This document shows positions 1 through 7,632 of a stretch of DNA of 64,000 nucleotides, in pieces. The notes under the pieces are model-generated. The model had not been told where the DNA came from. It made no database searches and saw only the letters and a program-made list of their open reading frames with translations. Numbering within the stretch: the stretch's first letter is position 1; each line of letters begins with the position of its first letter. The DNA comes from CAMCYM01 sp964405405. GTDB lineage: Bacteria > Bacteroidota > Bacteroidia > Flavobacteriales_D > Sanyastnellaceae. The position numbers and the translations under genes are program-made. The DNA is taken from positions 18,134-82,133 of the forward strand of contig CAYONT010000006.1 in the NCBI GenBank assembly GCA_964405405.1. The letters run 5' to 3'.

Positions 1-419
1 GCCTTCAGGGAAACGAGGGGTAGGTGGCTCATGAGCACGGTGAGCCCCATCCACAGCAGCCCCGCTGTGATCCACCGGGAAAGGGGGTGGCGCATCAGGG
101 AGGCATCCACGGGAAACCCGGAGAAACTGCGGAACAGGAAGAGCACAAGGATGCCTGCGAGCATGGGTTCGGTGGGCAGATACAGGCCCAACCCGCCGAT
201 TTCCATCTGTTCGAGGTTGATGCTCAGGGGAACGGCGAAAAGCAGCAGGCCCATGTAGACCGGCATGCGCCAAATGCCCAAGGCGATGACCGCCAAGACC
301 GCCGGTACCGCCGCCACAGCGTACGCCTCGAAGGCAAGGGCGGCGGCCAGCAGGGCGGCAAATCCGAGCCCAGCGAGGACCGGCCAGCGGTCCCCCAGGA
401 CAGTGGCCCGTGGGTTCAT
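1..419 (-). CDS. O-antigen polymerase/ligase-like membrane protein (partial)
   Basis: An open minus-strand frame begins with ATG at 419 and runs off the window start, giving 139 codons without a stop. The translation begins MNPRATVLGDRWPVLAGLGF and is very hydrophobic, with about three to four membrane segments visible in the fragment. Its start overlaps the stop of the upstream Wzz-like gene by 4 nt (ATGA), so the two are co-transcribed. Next to a chain-length regulator and a glycosyltransferase, a multi-membrane protein like this is most often a Wzy/WaaL-type O-antigen polymerase or ligase. That is inference from context; the diagnostic periplasmic loop lies outside the window. Confidence 0.6.
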   Translation of the reverse strand, partial: MNPRATVLGDRWPVLAGLGFAALLAAALAFEAYAVAAVPAVLAVIALGIWRMPVYMGLLLFAVPLSINLEQMEIGGLGLYLPTEPMLAGILVLFLFRSFSGFPVDASLMRHPLSRWITAGLLWMGLTVLMSHLPLVSLK

Positions 420-1444
420 GCGCCGGCCCGGGCTGGCTTGAGTTGGTCCGCAGCCAGCAGGGCCAGCAGCGCAAAGAGGAGGGAGGAGGCAACCGAAACC
501 GCCACGATGAGCCACCGAATGGGGTAAGCCTTCTTATCGGCAGGAGCGGCCCGGTCTACCACGAATGCGGATGCGATTTGCGTTTCGGCGTCCAATTTCA
601 TGAGCTCGTACCGGCGTTTCAGGATCTTCTCCCGCTCGTACGCGCCTTCGATGAGGTTCGTCAGTTTGTTGAACTCGGTGGCGTTCTTCGAGAGTTCGAC
701 CATCTGCTGCCGGATGAGTTCCGCGTTGTTCTTGGCGCCGACGGCCATGGCGGTGGCGTACTGCTCATTGAGGCCGCCGATCTGCGTCTCGAAGTCATAA
801 ATCCCCAAGGCATGCAGGGCGGCCAGCTCGGTCTCCATGTCGCGGATTTCGTCCTTGACTTGTTGGTAGGAGGCGGAGGCGTATCGCAGGGCTTCCTTCG
901 CTCGGTCGTTGCGCAGCCGGTTGGCGAGGGAGTCCGCGAGAAAGGCGATGTCGTTCGCGATGTCCGCCGCCACCTGGGGGTCCTTGTCCAGCACGCGGAT
1001 CTCAATGGAACCGAATTTGGTCAAGTTGGCGTCTACTTGGCTGTCGTATTGCTTGGCCAAATCCGCCCGCGCCCCTTTCCCCGCCGAGTCGATCTGATAG
1101 TGCTTCCACAGGTCGTACTTGCGGATGATTCGGGACCGGATTTGGTCTGAATTGAGGATCTGCAACAACCGCTCCGCATCTTCGGTCTCGCCGTACTCCA
1201 GCAAGTCTTTCTGCTTCAATTCTTCGAAAAACTGCTCGCCGATGGAGTGCTGCGGGGTTGCAAAGAGGACCACCGTGGACTGAAACTGCTCCTCGATGAT
1301 GAGTGAGGCACCGGCAGACAGCAGGGCCGCAGCGGCTCCAATGATGCCCAGCCACTTGCGCTTGGCGAAAATGAACTGCAGCAGGTGGGCTGAGCCGAAG
1401 GAAGCGGCGGCCTGGGCGGGGTTTTCAGAAGGCGGGGCTTGCAT
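416..1444 (-). CDS. Wzz-like chain-length determinant protein
   Basis: A 342-residue inner-membrane protein with the polysaccharide co-polymerase layout: an N-terminal membrane segment around residues 33-50 (WLGIIGAAAALLSAG), a long helical periplasmic region from about 50 to 305, and a C-terminal membrane segment (IRWLIVAVSVASSLLFALLA). Proteins of this kind set the chain length of surface polysaccharides together with a Wzy polymerase, here probably the overlapping downstream gene. The frame also opens at a GTG at 1465. I chose ATG 1444 because a perfect -7 box, TACATTTG (1456-1449), lies between the two and ends 4 nt before this ATG. No cytoplasmic tyrosine-kinase domain is present. Confidence 0.8.
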   Translation of the reverse strand: MQAPPSENPAQAAASFGSAHLLQFIFAKRKWLGIIGAAAALLSAGASLIIEEQFQSTVVLFATPQHSIGEQFFEELKQKDLLEYGETEDAERLLQILNSDQIRSRIIRKYDLWKHYQIDSAGKGARADLAKQYDSQVDANLTKFGSIEIRVLDKDPQVAADIANDIAFLADSLANRLRNDRAKEALRYASASYQQVKDEIRDMETELAALHALGIYDFETQIGGLNEQYATAMAVGAKNNAELIRQQMVELSKNATEFNKLTNLIEGAYEREKILKRRYELMKLDAETQIASAFVVDRAAPADKKAYPIRWLIVAVSVASSLLFALLALLAADQLKPARAGA

Positions 1445-1448
1445 GGGC

Positions 1449-1456
1449 CAAATGTA
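1449..1456 (-). promoter_or_regulatory. -7 promoter box (TACATTTG) of the Wzz-like gene
   Basis: TACATTTG matches the Bacteroidota -7 consensus TAnnTTTG and is followed by exactly 4 nt before ATG 1444. Transcription would then start at or within the start codon, giving a leaderless mRNA. No clear TTG -33 element is visible at the usual distance. Confidence 0.5.
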
Positions 1457-1492
1457 CAGCACCACCGGCTCCCTCCGCAGCGCCCGTTTCTC

Positions 1493-1635
1493 GCTGGTTC
1501 AGGGCTGGTTCANNNNNNNNNNNNNNNNNNNNNNNNNNNNNNNNNNNNNNNNNNNNNNNNNNNNNNNNNNNNNNNNNNNNNNNNNNNNNNNNNNNNNNNN
1601 NNNNNNNNNNNNGGCTGGTTCAGGGCTGGTTCAGG
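1493..1635. repeat. 11-bp tandem repeat interrupted by the assembly gap
   Basis: Copies of an 11-bp unit (GGCTGGTTCAG) stand on both sides of the gap, about two on the left (1493-1512) and two on the right (1613-1634). The gap is therefore probably the unresolved interior of one array between the divergent Wzz-like and glycosyltransferase genes. The true copy number is unknown. Confidence 0.8.
1513..1612. other. Assembly gap (100 N)
   Basis: Exactly 100 N bases, a customary placeholder for a gap of unknown length. It sits inside an 11-bp tandem repeat, which explains the assembly break. Any open frame crossing it is an artefact. Confidence 0.97.
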
Positions 1636-1640
1636 GCGCG

Positions 1641-1648
1641 TATCTTCG
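1641..1648 (+). promoter_or_regulatory. -7 promoter box (TATCTTCG) of the glycosyltransferase gene
   Basis: TATCTTCG is a one-base variant of TAnnTTTG and ends 5 nt before ATG 1654. The place of the -33 element, 19 nt upstream, is occupied by TTC at 1619-1621, inside the tandem repeat, so repeat copies would abut the promoter. The same octamer precedes tyrS and several other genes in this window. Confidence 0.4.
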
Positions 1649-1653
1649 CAGCC

Positions 1654-2787
1654 ATGGCCCGCATCGCCCTGAATGCCCGTTTGTTGATTCCCGGTCGGCT
1701 GGAGGGCATCGGCGGATTCGCGCACCAGATTTTTTCGCGGTGGGTGGCGCTCCGCCCGGAGCATTCGTTTCTACTGCTGTTTGACCGATGGCCGGATGCG
1801 GCGTTTGATTACGGGCCGGGGGCGAGGTCGTGGATGCTGCCGCCGCCGGCCCGCCGTCCTTGGTTGTACGATCTGTGGTTCGATGGGGCGGTGCCCGCGG
1901 CGCTTCGGCTCTGGGGGGCGGACGCTTTCGTTTCTCCGGATGGCTTTCTGAGCCGCCGAACGGGGGTTCCGCAGGCGGTGGTGATCCACGATTTGAATTT
2001 CATGCACCGGCCGGATTGGATGCCTGCCCGGGAGGCGGCGCACTACCGGGCGCGTGTGCCGGACGCGGCGCGGCGGGCGGAGCGGGTGGTGACGGTGTCG
2101 CAGCATGCGGCGGACGACATCGCGGGGCTGCTGGGGGTGGAGCGGGCGGGGATCGGGGTGGTGCCCAACGCGCCCGCTTCGGTATATCGCCCTTATGATG
2201 GGGCGGAACGGGCGGCGGCACGTCTGCGTTGGAACGGGGGGCGGCCGTACCTGATGTTCGTGGGCAGCCTGCATCCCCGGAAGAACCTGCCCGGGATGTT
2301 GGCTGCGTACCGGGCTTATCGTGAGCTGGGTGGCCAGGGGTCGTTGTTGGTGGTGGGGGACAACATGTGGGGGGATGCCCGGGAACCGCAGGAGGGGGTG
2401 CGTTACGTGGGCCGGCGCTCGACCGCGGAATTGGCGGACCTGATGGGTGGGGCCGAGGCGTTGTTGTACTTGCCGTTCTTTGAGGGGTTTGGGGTGCCGG
2501 CGGTCGAGGCGTTCGCCGCGGGGATCCCGGTGGTGGCGTCGGATGCGACGGCGGTGCCGGAGGTCTGCGGGGGGGCAGCGGCAGCACTGGTGGATCCCTA
2601 CGCGGCGGATGCGCCGCAGGCGGCGGCGGCGGCCCTGCTCCGGCTGGAGCGGGAACCTGGATTCTGGGCGGACCGATCAGCGGCGGGGTTGCAGCGTGCC
2701 CAGTCGTTCTCTTGGGACACCTCGGCCGCCCAGTTCGCCGATATCATCGATGGCATGCTACCTCCACCCCGCCGAACCGCCCCATGA
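1654..2787 (+). CDS. Glycosyltransferase family 1 (GT4, GT-B fold)
   Basis: A 377-residue retaining glycosyltransferase that moves a sugar from a nucleotide-sugar donor to a growing glycan. The N-terminal half has an acceptor-side Rossmann pattern (GRLEGIGGFAHQIF). The C-terminal half has the Glycos_transf_1 signature: FVGSLHPRKNLPGMLAAYR near residue 205, the E-x7-E type motif in PFFEGFGVPAVEAFAAGIPV, and DATAVPEVCGGAA. The length is normal for the family. The start is ATG 1654 behind a -7 box. The stop overlaps the rnhB start (ATGA). The cluster context points to surface polysaccharide, but donor and acceptor cannot be read from sequence. Confidence 0.88.
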   Translation: MARIALNARLLIPGRLEGIGGFAHQIFSRWVALRPEHSFLLLFDRWPDAAFDYGPGARSWMLPPPARRPWLYDLWFDGAVPAALRLWGADAFVSPDGFLSRRTGVPQAVVIHDLNFMHRPDWMPAREAAHYRARVPDAARRAERVVTVSQHAADDIAGLLGVERAGIGVVPNAPASVYRPYDGAERAAARLRWNGGRPYLMFVGSLHPRKNLPGMLAAYRAYRELGGQGSLLVVGDNMWGDAREPQEGVRYVGRRSTAELADLMGGAEALLYLPFFEGFGVPAVEAFAAGIPVVASDATAVPEVCGGAAAALVDPYAADAPQAAAAALLRLEREPGFWADRSAAGLQRAQSFSWDTSAAQFADIIDGMLPPPRRTAP

Positions 2788-3452
2788 AGTCCACTCAGTC
2801 CCCGCTCGGCACGACAACCTCTCTCGTGACTTCGCCCTCCCTCGCCCCCTGGCTCAAACCCGGACGCCTGGAGGCGGGCTGCGATGAGGCCGGACGGGGT
2901 TGCCTGGCGGGTCCGGTCGTCGCTGCCGCGGTGATCTTGGAGGGGGAGGTTGCGCTGGATTTGGCCTGTAAGCAAGTCTTGAACGACAGCAAGCAGATGT
3001 CGGAAGCGCTGCGTGACGCACTGCGCATGGAGATTGAATCCCGCGCCCTCGCCTGGGCTGTGGCCTTCATCGACCCGGAAGAAATCGACCGTATCAACAT
3101 CCTCCAGGCCTCGTTTGCGGCCATGCGCCAGGCCGTCCGGAGTCTGAACCCCGTTCCCGAACACCTGCTCATCGACGGCAACCGCTTCGTGACCGAACGC
3201 GGCCTCCCTCCCCACACCTGTCTCGTCCGCGGGGATGCGCGTTTTGCCTCGATTGCCGCCGCGAGTGTTCTCGCCAAGACCCATCGTGACGCCTACATGC
3301 GGGACGCCGACCGCGACCATCCGGGCTATGGCTGGGCCCAGAACATGGGCTACCCCACGGCGGCCCACCGGCAGGCCATCCGCACTTTGGGACTGACGCC
3401 GCTGCACCGGGTTACCTTTCGGCAGTTGCCCGAAACACCCCGGCTGTTCTAA
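2784..3452 (+). CDS. rnhB: Ribonuclease HII
   Basis: A 222-residue cytoplasmic endonuclease that cuts the RNA strand of RNA-DNA hybrids and removes misincorporated ribonucleotides. The catalytic signature CDEAGRGCLAGPVVAAAV is near residues 33-50, with D34 and E35 as metal ligands. LIDGNR supplies another carboxylate, and the C-terminal part carries ASIAAASVLAKTHRD and HPGYGWAQNMGYPT. The frame opens further upstream, but the start is ATG 2784, which overlaps the glycosyltransferase stop and gives a typical length with a short N-terminal extension. Confidence 0.95.
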   Translation: MKSTQSPLGTTTSLVTSPSLAPWLKPGRLEAGCDEAGRGCLAGPVVAAAVILEGEVALDLACKQVLNDSKQMSEALRDALRMEIESRALAWAVAFIDPEEIDRINILQASFAAMRQAVRSLNPVPEHLLIDGNRFVTERGLPPHTCLVRGDARFASIAAASVLAKTHRDAYMRDADRDHPGYGWAQNMGYPTAAHRQAIRTLGLTPLHRVTFRQLPETPRLF

Positions 3453-3484
3453 TCAGTCGATTAATAAGACGGTTTTGGCGTCTT

Positions 3485-3492
3485 TAAGTTTG
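3485..3492 (+). promoter_or_regulatory. Candidate -7 box (TAAGTTTG) upstream of the lamin-tail protein
   Basis: TAAGTTTG matches TAnnTTTG and lies in the 135-nt gap between rnhB and the giant secreted protein, about 95 nt before the chosen ATG 3588. No TTG at the usual spacing is obvious, so this is a weak candidate. Confidence 0.3.
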
Positions 3493-3587
3493 TGTTAAGC
3501 CCGCCGGGCTTTGTAGGCCAAACTTCTCATCTCATGGATTTTGTCGTACATTCGACGCGCTTTAACCAGTCACCAAATCACCAAAGC

Positions 3588-6500
3588 ATGAAGTCATTGA
3601 ATTGGGCGCTCGCGTTGCTCCTGACGGGGTGGACCGCCATGGCCATGGGCCAGTGTGGAATTTTCATCTCCGAGTACGGGGAGGGCGGCGGAAACAACAA
3701 ATGGGTGGAGATTTACAATCCCTTCCCGTATGCGGTAGACATCACTGGCTACAAACTGGAGTATTACCTCAACAACTCAGCCAGTGTTACCGGATCATAC
3801 ACCTTGACTGGAACCATTGCAGCTGGAGATGTATTTGTGGTCGCAAACAACAACGCTGCGAATTCGCCCGATCTCATTGCTCAAGCAGATGCCACGACGG
3901 GAGGGTTGCAGTTCAACGGGGATGATGGTTTGGTTTTGGTGGACGCGGCCGGAGTGGATTTGGATGTCTTCGGCTCACTCAATGGCACTGACCCAGGAAC
4001 CGGGTTCCTTTTTGCCGGGGTTGCGAACAATACAATAGATAAAACCATCGTCCGAAAGTCGCACATTACAGCGGGCACCATGGACTGGGCTCTTTCAGCA
4101 GGCACGAATGCTGATGATTGCCAATGGACTGTATACCCTCAGAATACCTTCACATACGTTGGCAACCACACCTTCACGGGGGTTTGTGGGGCCACGGTGA
4201 GTGGTTGCACGAATGAGAATGCGTCGAACTACAACCCAGCGGCCAACGTGGACGACGGCTCGTGCACGTTCGCAAATGCGTGCAATGCGGATGGCGTGGT
4301 GCTGACTGCTTTGAATACGAACGCTTTCTCCCCCTCAGCCTTGGCCATCGATCCCGGGACCACGGTGGTTTTTGTGAATGCGGATGGTACGCACAACGTC
4401 AATGGTGACATCAACACCCTGACCGGTACTTCCTTCGGAAACCCCGTTAGCTTCGGATTCCCATCGGTTACAGGGACCGATGTTTGTATCGGAACGTTTG
4501 CTTTCACCGTTCCCGGCGTTTACCACTTTGATTCCAGCGAAGGAAGCGACGCAGCCAATGGCATGGTGGGCACCATCACCGTGGGCGTGGGAGGCTGCAC
4601 CAATCCCGCGGCACCCAATTACAACCAAGCGGCTGACTTCAATGACGGAAGCTGCCTCGCCGTTCCCACCACCCCCATTGCCACCATACAGCAAGGACAA
4701 TTGACGGGGGCCTATACGGGCTCAGTACTGATGACCACCGGTGTGGTGACGGGCGTATTTGGCAACTTGGCTACCATCCAGGATGGAAGCGGCCCGTATT
4801 CGGGTATTTGGATCTTTGGTTCCAACATCCCGTTGACGGTAGGTGATGCGGTGGAAGTAACGGGAACAGTCACGGAATATTTCAACCTCACTGAGCTGAT
4901 CAACCCCTCGGTTGTGATCACTGCACAGGGTGTGGCCTTGCCTGCCCCCCAAGTGTTGGCTACCTCGGCAGTGGCTGATGAACAATGGGAAGGAGTTTTG
5001 GTCCGCGTCACCGGAGATGTGACCCAAGCAACGTTGGGCAACAACGAATGGGCCTTGAGCGATGGCACGGGGGACATTCGGGTGGATGACCGCGGTTACA
5101 ATGCCATCTTGACGGGTGGGGTGGTCTTGGGCAATACTTGGCAAATCACCGGCCCGCTAGACTTTACTTTCAGCAACTTCAAGATCCAACCCCGAAATGC
5201 GGGTGATGCACTCCTGTATGGTTGTACGTTGGCCGGAGCCTTGAATTACGATTCTCAAGCCCAAATCAACGACGGCTCCTGCCAGTTCAGCGGCTTGGAT
5301 TGCTCCCTGTTCTTCTCAGAATACGGCGAGGGTACATCAAACAACCGTTACCTGGAGATCTACAACCCCACGGGTTCGACCCAGTTCTTGGGATTGTACA
5401 CACTTGCGAACTGCAGCAACGGCTGTGACGATCCCACGGCGCCCTTCATCACGGACCAGTTTGACTTCTGGACGTTTACGTTCCCTGCCAATGCCTCCAT
5501 TGCCCCGGGTGAGACCTTTATCATCTCTCACCCAAGCGCTGATCCGGCTATTCTCGCATTGTCTGACATGAACTACAACTTCCTGTCCACAGGAAACGAC
5601 GCGTATGGATTGTTCCGCGTGGTCGCGGGGGATACCACTTTGCTTGACATCATCGGTACCATTGGATTGGATCCGGGACCAGCAGTGGGCTGGGAAGTGG
5701 CAGGAGAAGTAGCTGCGACCATTGACAACACCCTGGTGCGGAAGTCCACGGTGGTTCAAGGGAACGGTGGAGATTGGGCTGCCTCCGCGGGGACCAACAC
5801 CTTCGACTCGGAGTGGATTGTACTTCCTTCGAATGACTGGACTAGCTTGGGCACCCACACTGCAGACGCAGCTTGTGTGGCTACCTTGGAGGGTTGCACG
5901 GATCCATTTGCATTGAACTACGATGAAGACGCAGAGACAGAAAACGGAACTTGTGTTTATCTGCCGAGCTACACCATCCAGGAAATCTATTCTCTGTCTC
6001 CAACCGGGCAGTTGCAAACAAGCGGCATTGTGACCGGTGTTTATGGTCCAACCGGTGGGTTGAACAACAATGCTTCCTTTGTCATTCAAGATGGAACGGG
6101 ACCATTCTCGGGTATTTGGGTCATCGGGTCAGGCGTTGCAGTGGGCGACGAGGTCACTTTGACCGGTGTGGCTTTGGATGTCTTCGGGTTGAAGCAAATT
6201 CAGTCCCCTGTTGTTCAAATCCAATCCAGCAACAACGCGCTTCCAGCGCCCCAAGTGCTGACCACCGCTGCCATGAACGACAACCAATGGAAGAGCGTCC
6301 GGATCCAGGTCATCGGTGACTTGACGGGGACCGAGCAGCAATTCGGAGAGTGGAGTTTGAATGACGACAGTGGCGTCGGTCGGGGTATCAATTTGGCATA
6401 CGACGCCTTCAATGCCACGGTGACTGTGGGAGGAAACACGGCGCCTTTGCTCGCTCTGGGTGCGAAATACCGTATGGTAGGCCCCAATTTCTTCTCCTAT

Positions 6501-7562
6501 GGCACCTACAAGTTGGCGCCGCTTTCAGCTGCAGACCTCGTTCGGATCGGATGTACCGACCCATCGTTTGGCAATTATGATGCCTTTGCTACAGAGGATG
6601 ATGGCTCATGCATCACCATCACGGGTTGTATGAACCCCGCCGCGGACAACTACAATCCGGATGCCACGGTTTCGGACGATTCCTGCATCATCTCGGGTTG
6701 TACAGAACCGACCGCACTGAACTACAACGCAGCGGCAAACAATCCTGTAAATGAGACTTGCTACTACACATTGCCGAGCTTGGTAATCAATGAAATCCAC
6801 TACAACCCTTGCTCCACACAAGGCGATGACTTGGATTACGAATTCGTGGAGATCTACAATGCAGAAGACCAGCCCGTAAACATCGGAGGATTCAAGTTCT
6901 TCAATACGTCATCCGGTGCTTCGCAGTTGGCGTTGACCTTCCCCTTGGGCACGGTGATGCCGGCGAACAGCTACTTGGTCATGACGATCAGTGCTTTTGG
7001 AACAGCCTATTACACGGGCCTTGGCGCGACGGTGTTGCAGTGGGAGCAAGGGAACCTGAGCAACTCTGGTGAGTTGTTGAGCTTGCAGGATGGATTTGGC
7101 AATATCATTGATGAATTGACCTACGGCACATCCTCCCCCTGGCCATCGCAGAACGTGACCATCTTGGGCAACAATTTGATTTTGGGCGCGAATGGTGGTT
7201 GCGCTTCTTTGGAGTTGATTTCAACCGATTTGAACAATTCGAGTTCGGGCAACTGGCAGGGAAGCTGGGTTTCGAATGGAACGCCAGGTGCACAGAACTC
7301 CTCCGCATTCGGCTGCACCGATCCCACCGCATGCAATTACTCTGCAACGGCGTATTTCTCAACCAATACGTGCACCTATGCATGCCACGGTTGTACCTAC
7401 CCGTTGGCTGAGAACTTTAACCCTGCAGCGACTTTCGACAATGGCTCCTGTACGTTTGATTTCACGGACGATTGCCCCGGCGATTTGAACGACGATGGTC
7501 AAGTAACGGCGGTGGATTTGTTGTCCTTCCTGGCCGCGTTTGGTACGGTTTGCCCGCAGTAA
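3588..7562 (+). CDS. Giant secreted protein with lamin-tail, cupredoxin-like and OB-fold-like domains
   Basis: A 1324-residue protein with a signal peptide (residues 1-21, MKSLNWALALLLTGWTAMAM). Visible modules: three lamin-tail-like domains at about 22-170, 566-757 and 1062-1237 (IFISEYGEG, FFSEYGEGTSNNRYLEIYNP, VINEIHYNP); a plastocyanin-like stretch at about 224-334 (GTTVVFVNADGTHNV, GVYHFD); and two OB-fold-like repeats at about 357-541 and 790-980 (VVTGVFGN, IQDGSGPYSGIW). Short Cys motifs of the form GCT-P-A-NYNP-A-DDGSC link them. It ends in a single EF-hand or dockerin-like motif, DLNDDGQVTAVDLLSFLAAF, not a typical T9SS sorting domain. ATG 3588 is preferred because it precedes the signal peptide. 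The function is unknown; surface or extracellular. Confidence 0.8.
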   Translation: MKSLNWALALLLTGWTAMAMGQCGIFISEYGEGGGNNKWVEIYNPFPYAVDITGYKLEYYLNNSASVTGSYTLTGTIAAGDVFVVANNNAANSPDLIAQADATTGGLQFNGDDGLVLVDAAGVDLDVFGSLNGTDPGTGFLFAGVANNTIDKTIVRKSHITAGTMDWALSAGTNADDCQWTVYPQNTFTYVGNHTFTGVCGATVSGCTNENASNYNPAANVDDGSCTFANACNADGVVLTALNTNAFSPSALAIDPGTTVVFVNADGTHNVNGDINTLTGTSFGNPVSFGFPSVTGTDVCIGTFAFTVPGVYHFDSSEGSDAANGMVGTITVGVGGCTNPAAPNYNQAADFNDGSCLAVPTTPIATIQQGQLTGAYTGSVLMTTGVVTGVFGNLATIQDGSGPYSGIWIFGSNIPLTVGDAVEVTGTVTEYFNLTELINPSVVITAQGVALPAPQVLATSAVADEQWEGVLVRVTGDVTQATLGNNEWALSDGTGDIRVDDRGYNAILTGGVVLGNTWQITGPLDFTFSNFKIQPRNAGDALLYGCTLAGALNYDSQAQINDGSCQFSGLDCSLFFSEYGEGTSNNRYLEIYNPTGSTQFLGLYTLANCSNGCDDPTAPFITDQFDFWTFTFPANASIAPGETFIISHPSADPAILALSDMNYNFLSTGNDAYGLFRVVAGDTTLLDIIGTIGLDPGPAVGWEVAGEVAATIDNTLVRKSTVVQGNGGDWAASAGTNTFDSEWIVLPSNDWTSLGTHTADAACVATLEGCTDPFALNYDEDAETENGTCVYLPSYTIQEIYSLSPTGQLQTSGIVTGVYGPTGGLNNNASFVIQDGTGPFSGIWVIGSGVAVGDEVTLTGVALDVFGLKQIQSPVVQIQSSNNALPAPQVLTTAAMNDNQWKSVRIQVIGDLTGTEQQFGEWSLNDDSGVGRGINLAYDAFNATVTVGGNTAPLLALGAKYRMVGPNFFSYGTYKLAPLSAADLVRIGCTDPSFGNYDAFATEDDGSCITITGCMNPAADNYNPDATVSDDSCIISGCTEPTALNYNAAANNPVNETCYYTLPSLVINEIHYNPCSTQGDDLDYEFVEIYNAEDQPVNIGGFKFFNTSSGASQLALTFPLGTVMPANSYLVMTISAFGTAYYTGLGATVLQWEQGNLSNSGELLSLQDGFGNIIDELTYGTSSPWPSQNVTILGNNLILGANGGCASLELISTDLNNSSSGNWQGSWVSNGTPGAQNSSAFGCTDPTACNYSATAYFSTNTCTYACHGCTYPLAENFNPAATFDNGSCTFDFTDDCPGDLNDDGQVTAVDLLSFLAAFGTVCPQ

Positions 7563-7585
7563 CATCTTATTGATTTCTTCGCTTG

Positions 7586-7614
7586 AAAAGGGGCGCCCAC
7601 TCGGCGCCCCTTTT
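7586..7614 (+). terminator. Rho-independent terminator
   Basis: A perfect 8-bp GC stem (7590-7597 with 7603-7610) with a 5-nt loop, flanked by AAAA and TTTT. It follows the stop of the giant secreted protein by 23 nt and insulates it from the transporter downstream. Confidence 0.93.
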
Positions 7615-7632
7615 CTATCTTCCCCCCTTGCC

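Noticed and set aside
24..1150. Long plus-strand frames such as 24-527 and 410-1150
   Set aside because: They are antisense to the polysaccharide polymerase-like and Wzz-like genes, which have membrane segments and a promoter. The plus-strand translations are low-complexity and match nothing.
1296..1784. Frames that run through the 100-N gap
   Set aside because: They contain a stretch of X residues from unknown sequence and are artefacts of the gap.
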